Made by a program: the position numbers and the translations under genes
Notes under the pieces: model-generated
The model's database searches: none
Told to the model about the DNA's origin: nothing
What the model saw: the letters and a program-made list of their open reading frames with translations, nothing else
Assembly: GCA_025057335.1 (NCBI GenBank)
Contig: JANWXG010000045.1
Coordinates: 1-14,304 of the forward strand
DNA length: 14,304 nt
Source of the DNA: a bacterium
GTDB taxonomy: Bacteria; Armatimonadota; HRBIN16
Reading direction: 5' to 3'
Shown here: positions 1 through 6,752 of the stretch, piece by piece
Layout of the letters: the number at the start of each line of letters is the position of its first letter
How positions within the stretch are numbered: position 1 is the first letter of the stretch

Positions 1-673
1 TGCCCGCATAAATCCCGTCCTTGGGCACCAGCTGCGACGGATGCGGGCGCAAGTTCACCGTGGGATAGCCCAGCTTTCTGCCCAGCTGCTGCCCGCGCAC
101 AACCACTCCCTCCAGCACGTACGCCCTACCCAGCATGGCCGCCGCCTCACGCACCTCGCCTTCCCGCAGAGCCTGTCGGATTCGGCTGCTGCTGATGCGC
201 TCTCCAGCGTACAGCACGTCGGGCACCGCCTCCAGCTCGTAGCCGAAACGCGACTGCACCTCCCGCAGGTAGTCTACACTACCCTGCCGCTGGTGTCCGA
301 AGCGGAAGTCTCGTCCCACCACGATGCAGCGTGCGTTCAGGTGTGCTTGCAGGATGAATTGGAGAAACGCCTCTGCGGACAGCTGGGCGAAATCCCTGTC
401 GAAGCGCAGCACCAGCACATCATGCACTCCTGCCTCCAGTAGCAGGCGCAACCGGGTGGTCAGGCTAGTCAGCAAGGGAGGGGCGTTCTCGGGCTGGATA
501 GACTCCTGGGGATGGCGGTCGAAGGTGACGGCGACGGCAGGGACGCCTAGCGCCTGTGCACGTTGCAGCGCTACCCTGATGATTGCCTGGTGCCCTCGAT
601 GCACCCCATCAAAGGAGCCGATAGTCACGACGCTGGCACGCAAGCACCGCACGCGAGGAAAGGAGCCATTCAC
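1..673 (-). CDS. ribF: Bifunctional riboflavin kinase/FAD synthetase RibF (partial, 3' end outside window)
   Basis: RibF phosphorylates riboflavin to FMN and adenylylates FMN to FAD in the cytoplasm. The first 224 residues are visible, of roughly 300 usual for the family; the frame is open to the window edge. The N-terminal FMN adenylyltransferase domain has the nucleotidyltransferase signature GSFDGVHRGH (about 19-28, with HRGH as the HxGH motif), GRDFRFG (120-126) and ISSSRIR (160-166). The riboflavin kinase domain begins near residue 185 with GRKLGYPTVNL (198-208), containing the PTxN-type motif. I chose the GTG start at 673 because it overlaps the truB stop as GTGA and has AGGAGG 7 nt upstream; the ATG at 669 is out of frame. 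It is the last visible gene of the nusA operon, downstream of truB as in many bacteria. The identification is firm. Confidence 0.95.
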   Translation of the reverse strand, partial: MNGSFPRVRCLRASVVTIGSFDGVHRGHQAIIRVALQRAQALGVPAVAVTFDRHPQESIQPENAPPLLTSLTTRLRLLLEAGVHDVLVLRFDRDFAQLSAEAFLQFILQAHLNARCIVVGRDFRFGHQRQGSVDYLREVQSRFGYELEAVPDVLYAGERISSSRIRQALREGEVREAAAMLGRAYVLEGVVVRGQQLGRKLGYPTVNLRPHPSQLVPKDGIYAG

Positions 674-1608
674 TCCAGGTCCTCCTCTATGCTGCGGGGG
701 TGGTATAAGACGCGCTCGCCAAACACTTTGTAGGGCCAGACCTCATCCCGGCGGATGGTGGCGATAGCGAACAGCTCGCCAGCAGGGTCCAGCACGGCAA
801 TGTAAGGAGGCTTGTCTTCTGGCAGAGGCACGGGAGGAAACGGCTTCGGCTTGACGAACCTGCCCAGGCGGAACAGGCGCAGCACGCGCGGATGCGGGCT
901 CCACACGGGAAGCAGCTCCTTAGCCGCCTGCGTCATCGGGATGAGATGGTCTGTCGCGTCACCCGTCTCTAGCTGCTGCAGGGTAACGGCCTCTTCCACT
1001 CGGAAGGGACCGATGGCAGTGCGCTTCAGCGTTTTGGCGTACGCCCCTACTCCTAGCGCGGCGCCGATGTCGGCGCAGAGAGTGCGGATGTAGGTTCCTG
1101 TGGAGCATTCTACCTCTAGCTCCGCCTCAGGATGCTCGCCCGGCTCGAAGCGCAACACCTGCAGGCGATACACCTGTACCTTGCGCGCCTCTCGGGGCAC
1201 CACCTTTCCCTCACGCGCCAACTCGTACAGGCGCCTCCCTTCGTAGTGTACAGCAGAGTACATGGGCGGGACCTGCTCGATTTCGCCCGTGAAGCGCGGC
1301 AGCACTGCCTCCAGCTGCTCCCGAGTGACGTGACCAGCATCAGCGGTAGCGACCACCTCCCCATCCATGTCCTGCGTGCTGGTCTGCACGCCCAGCACCA
1401 TCGTCGCCCGATAGGTCTTGGGCAGCCACTGCAGGAACTCGTTCAGGCGAGTGGCTTTGCCGAGGCACAACAGTAATACGCCTTCCGCGCCAGGGTCGAG
1501 GGTACCTGTATGCCCGACCCGGCGCACCTTCAGTAGGCGGCGCACGGCGTCTACCGCCTCGCGCGAGGTCATCCCCGCCGGTTTGTAGAGGTTGAGCAGT
1601 GCATCCAT
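670..1608 (-). CDS. truB: tRNA pseudouridine(55) synthase TruB
   Basis: TruB isomerises U55 in the T-loop of tRNAs to pseudouridine. The protein starts MDALLNLYKPAGMTS and carries the family signature GHTGTLDPGAEGVL at about 32-45; Asp38 in the TLDP motif is the expected catalytic aspartate. Further TruB blocks follow, such as QVPPMYSAVH, the region that binds the substrate uridine, and CSTGTYIRTL. A C-terminal segment after about residue 225 fits the PUA-like tail. Length is 312 aa, normal for bacterial TruB. I chose the ATG at 1608 rather than the frame's earlier open start at 1665 because family proteins begin just before the NLxKPxGxTS block. This start overlaps the end of nrnA by 40 nt. 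The gene sits between nrnA and ribF in one transcription unit, and its stop overlaps the ribF start. Confidence 0.96.
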   Translation of the reverse strand: MDALLNLYKPAGMTSREAVDAVRRLLKVRRVGHTGTLDPGAEGVLLLCLGKATRLNEFLQWLPKTYRATMVLGVQTSTQDMDGEVVATADAGHVTREQLEAVLPRFTGEIEQVPPMYSAVHYEGRRLYELAREGKVVPREARKVQVYRLQVLRFEPGEHPEAELEVECSTGTYIRTLCADIGAALGVGAYAKTLKRTAIGPFRVEEAVTLQQLETGDATDHLIPMTQAAKELLPVWSPHPRVLRLFRLGRFVKPKPFPPVPLPEDKPPYIAVLDPAGELFAIATIRRDEVWPYKVFGERVLYHPRSIEEDLE

Positions 1609-2564
1609 TCGCGCAGTGTCCTGATTACCTTCTCCTTGGCTTCTTCGATACCGCCATCCACCCAAAACCCCGCTGCCATGCGGTGTCCGCCGCCACCAAA
1701 CTGCTCCGCCAGTTTCGCCACGTCGATGCGCTCGTCCCGGCTGCGCACGCTGACGCGCACTCGACCCGGCTTCACTTCCCGCAGCAGCGCGATGACCACG
1801 CTGTCGCGCACCGACCGCAGCTGGGTGACGATGCCCTCGGTGTCTTCATCAGAGGCGCCCAGCGTGGTAAAGTCCTCATAGCGCACATACGACCACACCA
1901 GCCGCCCATCCTCTTCCTGCTGCAGGTTTTCCAACGCTCTGCCCAACAGCCGGATGCTGGAGAGGGAGCGACGCTCGAACACCTCTTCGGCAATCTGGGC
2001 GGGCGACGCTCCTGCCTCCATCAACGCAGCGCTCACCCGAAACGTGGTGGGCGAAACATTCATATACCGGTAGAGCCCTGTGTCGGTGATGATGCCAGTA
2101 AGCAAGCAGGTAGCTATCCCCGCGGTGAAGGGCGCCTCCATCACCTTCAGCAAACGGTAGACGATTTCGGCTGTTGCCGCGGCTTTGGGTTGCTGGATGC
2201 GGATGTGTCCAAACGTCCCCTCCGTCACGTGGTGGTCGATGTTGATAACCACCCGTGCGGAGAGCACTGCCTCTTTTGCTCGCCCGATGCGGTCGGGGAT
2301 GCCCGTATCACACACCACCGCCGCGTCGAATCCGCGCTGGTCGGTATTCGTGAGCACTTTTTCCGAACCGGGCAGGAAGCGATAGATCTCGGGCACGCCG
2401 TCGCTACTCAAGGTAACCACGCGCTTGCCCCACGCCTCCAATGTGGCTTGCAGAGCGAGAGCGCATCCCAGCGTATCACCATCAGGATTGAGGTGGCAGG
2501 CGAGTACAACGCTTCTCGCCTCCCGCAGCACCTGAGCAGCCTGTTGCAAATGGCGTCGGCTCAT
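1569..2564 (-). CDS. nrnA: DHH-family oligoribonuclease/pAp phosphatase NrnA-like
   Basis: This is a DHH/DHHA1 phosphoesterase of the NrnA type, which degrades 2-5 nt RNA oligomers to mononucleotides and dephosphorylates 3'-phosphoadenosine 5'-phosphate. Metal-binding motifs are all present: CHLNPDGD (23-30, with H24, D28 and D30), VCDTG (84-88), the family-defining DHH at 110-112, and TGIITDTGLYRY (156-167). The C-terminal DHHA1 domain ends with the substrate-binding GGGGHRMAAG (290-299). Length 331 aa is close to the roughly 310-330 aa norm. The ATG at 2564 overlaps the rbfA stop as ATGA; only a weak CAGGG lies upstream, so translation probably depends on coupling to rbfA. The 3' end runs 40 nt into truB. 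The position between rbfA and truB is the usual one in this cluster. The exact substrate (nanoRNA, pAp or cyclic dinucleotide products) cannot be read from sequence. Confidence 0.93.
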   Translation of the reverse strand: MSRRHLQQAAQVLREARSVVLACHLNPDGDTLGCALALQATLEAWGKRVVTLSSDGVPEIYRFLPGSEKVLTNTDQRGFDAAVVCDTGIPDRIGRAKEAVLSARVVINIDHHVTEGTFGHIRIQQPKAAATAEIVYRLLKVMEAPFTAGIATCLLTGIITDTGLYRYMNVSPTTFRVSAALMEAGASPAQIAEEVFERRSLSSIRLLGRALENLQQEEDGRLVWSYVRYEDFTTLGASDEDTEGIVTQLRSVRDSVVIALLREVKPGRVRVSVRSRDERIDVAKLAEQFGGGGHRMAAGFWVDGGIEEAKEKVIRTLREWMHCSTSTNRRG

Positions 2565-2905
2565 CCCTGTTCTAACTGGCGTAAGAGCTCGTGCACGCGC
2601 ATGCCCGCTTCAATGCCATCGTCAGGCTCGAACTGGAGTTCGGGCACCACGCGCAGATGCGCCCGACGCCCAAATTCGCCCCGAATGCGCCCAGCGAGGG
2701 AACGCAGCACTTCCAGCGCCTTATCTCGCGCTTCAGGCCCGCCCAGTGCACTCACATACACCTTCGCGTGGCTAAGGTCACGCGAGACGCGCGCCTGCGT
2801 AATCGTGACCCCGGTCAAACGCGGGTCCTTTAGCTCACTGCGCACGATGTCGCTAATTTCGGTCACTAGCAGACTCTCTATCTTAGATATCCTGTTGCTA
2901 CTCAT
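2561..2905 (-). CDS. rbfA: Ribosome-binding factor A
   Basis: RbfA is a small KH-fold protein that binds the 30S subunit and helps mature the 5' end of 16S rRNA. The protein begins MSSNRISKIESLL and shows the family core: SELKDPRLTGVTIT, VSRDLSHAKVYVSALG, and the C-terminal block HLRVVPELQFEPDDGIEAG. Length is 114 aa from the chosen ATG, typical for the compact form. The start is uncertain: the ATG at 2905 is 11 nt from GGAG, while in-frame GTG codons at 2911 (GTGA overlap with the ylxP stop, 5 nt from GGAG) and 2914 are also possible and would add two or three residues. It lies between ylxP and nrnA, with an ATGA overlap at its end. Confidence 0.94.
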   Translation of the reverse strand: MSSNRISKIESLLVTEISDIVRSELKDPRLTGVTITQARVSRDLSHAKVYVSALGGPEARDKALEVLRSLAGRIRGEFGRRAHLRVVPELQFEPDDGIEAGMRVHELLRQLEQG

Positions 2906-2907
2906 GG

Positions 2908-3189
2908 TCACCACAGCTCCATATTCACCGCGACTACCTCGATGCGCGGATCAGAGTGTAAAAAGTCTAGCGCTTTGTTCAGCACACTGTTCACGTGCTG
3001 CCTGTCGTTGCCCACGCAGGAGAAGCCTAATGTGGCAAACTGCCACTCGTCCAGGTGGTCTATCTCCGCCGCCGAGAGGTTGAACCGGTTGCGCAGTGTG
3101 TCCAGAGTGCTGCGCACCACATGGCGTTTCTCTTTCAATGAGGTCGCCTCGTACAGATGCAATTCTACCGTCAGCACGCCGACAACCAT
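2908..3189 (-). CDS. ylxP: YlxP/DUF503 family protein
   Basis: A 93-aa protein starting MVVGVLTVELHLYEATSLKEK, the conserved N-terminal block of the DUF503/YlxP family; the SLKEKR stretch and the closing beta-strand VEVVAVNMELW-like end are typical. The molecular role is not established; family members sit between infB and rbfA in many Gram-positive-like genomes and are thought to take part in ribosome biogenesis or RNA binding. That genomic position is reproduced here. The ATG at 3189 is preceded by a weak AGGTG about 9 nt upstream. An 89-nt gap separates it from infB, the largest gap within the operon. Confidence 0.9.
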   Translation of the reverse strand: MVVGVLTVELHLYEATSLKEKRHVVRSTLDTLRNRFNLSAAEIDHLDEWQFATLGFSCVGNDRQHVNSVLNKALDFLHSDPRIEVVAVNMELW

Positions 3190-3278
3190 TGCGACAACAC
3201 CTGTATCCCTGCAGCCTGCTTCTCAGCCGAGCTTGCGTTGCACAGGCTAAAGCCGACCCGGCGAGTAGGTTCCTGCTT

Positions 3279-5243
3279 CTACGATACCGCGGCGGCACTG
3301 CGCTGGGCAACTGCCTGTCCAGTGCGGGAGACCTCCCGCTTCTCAAAGCACTCGATGACGTCGCCCTCCCGAAAGTCCGAGAAGCCTTCCAGCATAATGC
3401 CGCACTCGTAGCCTTGCGCTATTTCGCGCACATCTTCCTTCAGGTGGCGCAGAGAGCTGAGTTTGCCTGTGAAGACGACCTCCTTCTTGCGCCACACACG
3501 CACCTCGGCGTTGCGCACCATCTTGCCTTCGGTCACGTAGCAGCCTGCGACGGTGCCGCGTGGCAGGCTGAATACCGCGCGCACCTCCGCCTTGCCCAGT
3601 GTGAACTCCTCGATGACGGGCTGCAGCATGCCCAGCATGGCTGCCTTCACGTCTTCCACCAGCTCGTAGATGATGCGGTAAGTGCGCACTTCCACGTGCT
3701 CCTGCTCAGCGGCGCGTTGCGCTTCAGGCTCTACACGCACGTTGAAGCCTATCACCAGCGCGTTCGACGCCGACGCCAGCATGATGTCCGATTCGGTGAT
3801 GTTGCCTACGGCGGCGTGTAGCACGCGCAGACGCACCTCTGGATGCTCTAGTCGCTCCAGCGAGGTGCGCACCGCCTCCACCGAGCCGTGCACGTCCGCC
3901 TTCAGGACAATCAGCAGCTCCTTGATTTCGCCCTCGCGGATGAGGCGGTTGAGGTCACGCATCGTCACGCGAGTACGCTGGCTAGCCAGCTTCTCCTGAC
4001 GGTGACGTTGCTCGCGCTCCATCGCAATCTGTTTGGCGATGCGCTCGTTCTTGACCACTTCCATCTTCTCTCCAGCCGTAGGCACCGCTGATAGACCAAT
4101 CACCTCTACAGGCATGGAGGGCGTAGCTTTCAACACGCGGTTGCCCCGGTCGTCCAGCAGCGCCCGAATACACCCGTGCGCCTCACCTGCGACCACTGCA
4201 TCGCCCTGCTTGAAGGTACCCTGCTGCACGATAATGGTGGCGACGGGTCCCCTCCCCTTATCCAGTTTGGACTCGATGACTACCCCTTGGGCGGGGGCGT
4301 TCGGGTCGGCTTTCAGTTCTTGCACTTCGGCGACCAGCAGGATAGCCTCCAGCAGGTCACCCAGTCCGATGCGTTGCTTCGCCGAGACGGGCACAAAGAT
4401 GGTATCGCCGCCCCACTCCTCGGGCACCACGCCCAGCTCCGCCAGCTGCTGCTTCACCCGGTCTGGGTTGGCTTCGGGCTTGTCTATCTTGTTGATGGCG
4501 ACGATGATGGGTACGCCAGCGGCTTTGGCATGGTTGAGCGCTTCGACCGTCTGAGGCATCACGCCGTCATCTGCAGCAACCACCAGCACAGCGATGTCAG
4601 TTACCTGTGCGCCGCGCGCCCGCATCGCGGTGAACGCCTCGTGTCCGGGGGTATCGAGGAAGGTGATTTTGGCTCGCTCCCCTGCGTGCTCTACCTCCAC
4701 CTGATACGCACCGATGTGCTGGGTGATGCCGCCGTATTCGCCTTCGGCGACGTTGGTGCGCCGAATCGCGTCCAGCAGGGTGGTTTTGCCGTGGTCGACG
4801 TGCCCTAGGATAGTGACCACAGGCGGGCGGGGTTGCGGACCGCCTGTGGAAGCGGTGCGTGGGCGAGCGCTCTCAGGAACTTCGGGTTCCTTTGCCTGCG
4901 TCCATCGTACGCTGTAGCCCAGTTCGTAGGCGACTCGCTCAATCTGGTCGGCGGAGAGCTGCTGGTTTAGCGCTGCCAGCACGCCCAGCCGCATCAGCTT
5001 CTGCTGCACCTGCGTGGTCTGTACTCCCAGCGCCTGCGCTAGTTCTCGCACAGTCATCGTGGGGGGCAGTTCCACTTCGGGATGCCCCTTGTCTAACACG
5101 GCGCGTACTGCCTGTGCTGTGGAGATGTCAATCTGGCTGTCAGCACCTTCTACTTCTACTCCTAGGTCGACCAGCACGCTGACCAGCTCGGCCACGCTCA
5201 TCTGTAGGTCTTTTGCTAAGTCTGCGACGCGAATACGGTTCAT
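3279..5243 (-). CDS. infB: Translation initiation factor IF-2
   Basis: IF2 is the GTPase that places initiator fMet-tRNA on the 30S subunit and promotes 50S joining. From the chosen start the protein has 654 aa. Two IF2_N helical modules come first (about 1-52 and 60-110), then a short linker rich in Pro and charged residues. The G domain follows: GHVDHGKT (147-154), GGITQH (171-176), DTPGH (197-201), NKID (251-254) and SAK (287-289). Domains II, III and the tRNA-binding C-terminal domain complete it. I chose the ATG at 5243 because it overlaps the ylxR stop as ATGA and has an ideal AAGGAGGTGA about 7 nt upstream; an in-frame extension to 5381 overlaps ylxR and lacks IF2 similarity. At 654 aa it lacks the long disordered linker of enterobacterial IF2 (about 890 aa). 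Confidence 0.97.
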   Translation of the reverse strand: MNRIRVADLAKDLQMSVAELVSVLVDLGVEVEGADSQIDISTAQAVRAVLDKGHPEVELPPTMTVRELAQALGVQTTQVQQKLMRLGVLAALNQQLSADQIERVAYELGYSVRWTQAKEPEVPESARPRTASTGGPQPRPPVVTILGHVDHGKTTLLDAIRRTNVAEGEYGGITQHIGAYQVEVEHAGERAKITFLDTPGHEAFTAMRARGAQVTDIAVLVVAADDGVMPQTVEALNHAKAAGVPIIVAINKIDKPEANPDRVKQQLAELGVVPEEWGGDTIFVPVSAKQRIGLGDLLEAILLVAEVQELKADPNAPAQGVVIESKLDKGRGPVATIIVQQGTFKQGDAVVAGEAHGCIRALLDDRGNRVLKATPSMPVEVIGLSAVPTAGEKMEVVKNERIAKQIAMEREQRHRQEKLASQRTRVTMRDLNRLIREGEIKELLIVLKADVHGSVEAVRTSLERLEHPEVRLRVLHAAVGNITESDIMLASASNALVIGFNVRVEPEAQRAAEQEHVEVRTYRIIYELVEDVKAAMLGMLQPVIEEFTLGKAEVRAVFSLPRGTVAGCYVTEGKMVRNAEVRVWRKKEVVFTGKLSSLRHLKEDVREIAQGYECGIMLEGFSDFREGDVIECFEKREVSRTGQAVAQRSAAAVS

Positions 5244-5530
5244 GAGCGAGTCACCTCCTTCTCTGCCTGCGCAGCCATCTGCAACAGCACCTGCGCGGTC
5301 TCTGCGGGCAACGCCACCTTCAACGACCGCTCCAGCTTCTTGCCTTTCAACGCCGCCTGTACACAGGAAAGGTTTCGGCACAGGTAGGCGCCACGCCCTG
5401 CCATCTTACCCATCGGGTCTACCACTACCGTGCCTTCTGGCGTGCGCACCACACGCATCAGCCCTCGCTTGGGCGCTGCGGTACGGCACGCCACACAGGT
5501 GCGTATCGGTGTGTGTTTGCTTGCGGGCAT
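5240..5530 (-). CDS. ylxR: YlxR/RnpM family RNA-binding protein (DUF448)
   Basis: A 96-aa protein of the YlxR family, reported in Gram-positive bacteria as a nucleoid-associated or RNA-binding protein that modulates RNase P (RnpM). The signature PIRTCVACR is at residues 8-16 and GRGAYLC near 46-52. The C-terminal half is rich in Lys, Leu and Ala and helical. The ATG at 5530 lies 6 nt after the nusA stop; GGAG is only 1 nt from the ATG, so initiation probably depends on ribosomes finishing nusA. The last codons of this gene contain the strong Shine-Dalgarno sequence for infB, which begins within its stop codon. The ylxQ gene that often follows ylxR is missing. Confidence 0.93.
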   Translation of the reverse strand: MPASKHTPIRTCVACRTAAPKRGLMRVVRTPEGTVVVDPMGKMAGRGAYLCRNLSCVQAALKGKKLERSLKVALPAETAQVLLQMAAQAEKEVTRS

Positions 5531-5536
5531 TCTCCA

Positions 5537-6580
5537 CTACTGCTCCTGCGCCATTTGCGATTCGCTACGGATGTCGATTCTCCAGCCAGTGAGCCGCGCT
5601 GCTAGTCGTACGTTTTGTCCCGCCTTGCCGATGGCTAGCGAGAGCTGGTCGTCGGGGACTATCGCCAGCGCACTTTTCTCTTTCTCGTTCAGTTGCACCT
5701 GAGACACCTTCGCGGGGCTGAGCGCTTCCGCAATAAACTGCGCTGGGTCGGGATACCAGCGGATGATGTCTATCTTTTCGTCATACAGCTCGTTCACTAC
5801 CGCCTGCACGCGGGTTCCACGCAGTCCTACGCAGCTACCGACGGGGTCGATATTGGGCTCTTTCGCCCACACGGCGATTTTGGAGCGCGCACCCGGCTCG
5901 CGAGCCACCGCCTTAATCACTACACTGCCCTCACGCACCTCTGGCACCTCCAGCTCGAACAGGCGGCGAATGAGACTGGGATGGCTTCGGGAGACGACGA
6001 TGCGTGGCGCCTTCGTCGTGCGCTCGACACGCAGCAAGTACACCCGCAGACGGTCATGTGGGCGATACGGCTCGTTGGGAACCTGTTCCTCAGGCGGAAG
6101 GATTGCCTCCGCCCGGTCGAGGTCGATGATGACGTTGGGACCCTCCCGGCGTTGCACAAATCCCGACAGGATTTCCCCCACACGCTCGTGGAACTCCTGA
6201 TAAATCTGTTCACGCTCCGCCTCGCGGATGCGCTGCACAATCACCTGCTTCGCGGTCTGTGCTGCGATGCGTCCAAAGTCCTCCAGGTCCACTGGCACCG
6301 AGACCGTATCCCCCAGCGCGGCATCGGGCTTGTACTTGCGAGCTTCCTCCAGCGAAATCTGCGTATGCGGGTTTTCTACTTGCTCTACTACAGTGCGTTC
6401 ACAAAACAGGCGTACCCCCGCCTTGCTGGAGTCGAGGCGTAGACGCACGTCACCCACCGCCCCGCAGTGCTTCTTATAGGCGTTGGTAATCGCGGTTTCC
6501 AACGCCTCCCACAACACTGCCAACGGGATGTCTCGCTCGCGCTCTAGCGCCCGTAGTATCTCTAGTAGCTCACTGCTCAT
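5537..6580 (-). CDS. nusA: Transcription termination/antitermination factor NusA
   Basis: NusA binds RNA polymerase and nascent RNA, slowing elongation and shaping pausing, intrinsic termination and antitermination. The 347-aa protein has the N-terminal RNAP-binding domain (about 1-125), an S1 domain (about 131-186), KH1 with the GLRGTR loop (252-257) and KH2 with IGKAGQN (317-323), ending in a short tail. This is the short form without the acidic repeats of enterobacterial NusA, as in Bacillus. The ATG at 6580 has GAGGA about 5 nt upstream. It is the first gene of the minus-strand operon; rimP, which usually precedes it, is not here, and feoB ends upstream instead. The 172-nt leader contains a promoter candidate and a strong hairpin, annotated separately. 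Confidence 0.97.
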   Translation of the reverse strand: MSSELLEILRALERERDIPLAVLWEALETAITNAYKKHCGAVGDVRLRLDSSKAGVRLFCERTVVEQVENPHTQISLEEARKYKPDAALGDTVSVPVDLEDFGRIAAQTAKQVIVQRIREAEREQIYQEFHERVGEILSGFVQRREGPNVIIDLDRAEAILPPEEQVPNEPYRPHDRLRVYLLRVERTTKAPRIVVSRSHPSLIRRLFELEVPEVREGSVVIKAVAREPGARSKIAVWAKEPNIDPVGSCVGLRGTRVQAVVNELYDEKIDIIRWYPDPAQFIAEALSPAKVSQVQLNEKEKSALAIVPDDQLSLAIGKAGQNVRLAARLTGWRIDIRSESQMAQEQ

Positions 6581-6620
6581 CGTCGTCCTCTACTCTGCCG
6601 TTGTGTTCGCACCAGTTTAA

Positions 6621-6651
6621 GAAAAAGAGTGGGCGAGCCTCTGCCCACTCT
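6621..6651 (-). terminator. Rho-independent terminator-like hairpin after feoB, in the nusA leader
   Basis: A perfect 9-bp inverted repeat (AGAGTGGGC at 6626-6634 on the plus strand, GCCCACTCT at 6643-6651) encloses an 8-nt loop. Read on the minus strand the stem is followed by a run of five T (partly in the stem), then CTTAAA, the layout of an intrinsic terminator. It lies about 100 nt after the feoB stop, so it can end the feo transcript. The best promoter candidate for nusA is upstream of it, so it may also act as an attenuator in the nusA leader. On the plus strand the following T-run is weak. Confidence 0.75.
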
Positions 6652-6719
6652 CTTTCGAGATAATTGCTACCCCTTTTGCCGCCCTACCTGTTGCTCATCC
6701 CTTCCCAGTGGCTACTATA

Positions 6720-6749
6720 AGTATATCATATCGGCGCGCCACCACGCAA
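6720..6749 (-). promoter_or_regulatory. Candidate sigma70-type promoter for the nusA operon
   Basis: On the minus strand a TTGCGT -35-like hexamer (6744-6749) is separated by 18 nt from TATACT (6720-6725), in an AT-rich island within GC-rich DNA. The -35 begins 3 nt after the feoB stop codon. Transcription from here would give a leader of about 130 nt that includes the hairpin at 6621-6651. I see no convincing promoter between that hairpin and the nusA start. This is motif reading only. Confidence 0.5.
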
Positions 6750-6752
6750 CCG

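Noticed and set aside
1599..3083. Plus-strand open frame of 494 codons opposite nrnA, rbfA and ylxP
   Set aside because: It is antisense to three well-recognised genes, has no family resemblance, and its His/Arg/Pro-rich composition is typical of GC-rich shadow frames.
5244..5381. Upstream in-frame extension of infB
   Set aside because: It lies inside ylxR, is unlike IF2, and the ATG at 5243 has a near-perfect Shine-Dalgarno sequence.
5693..6442. Plus-strand open frame of 249 codons opposite nusA
   Set aside because: NusA is clear on the other strand with all domains; this frame shows no motif and no ribosome-binding site.
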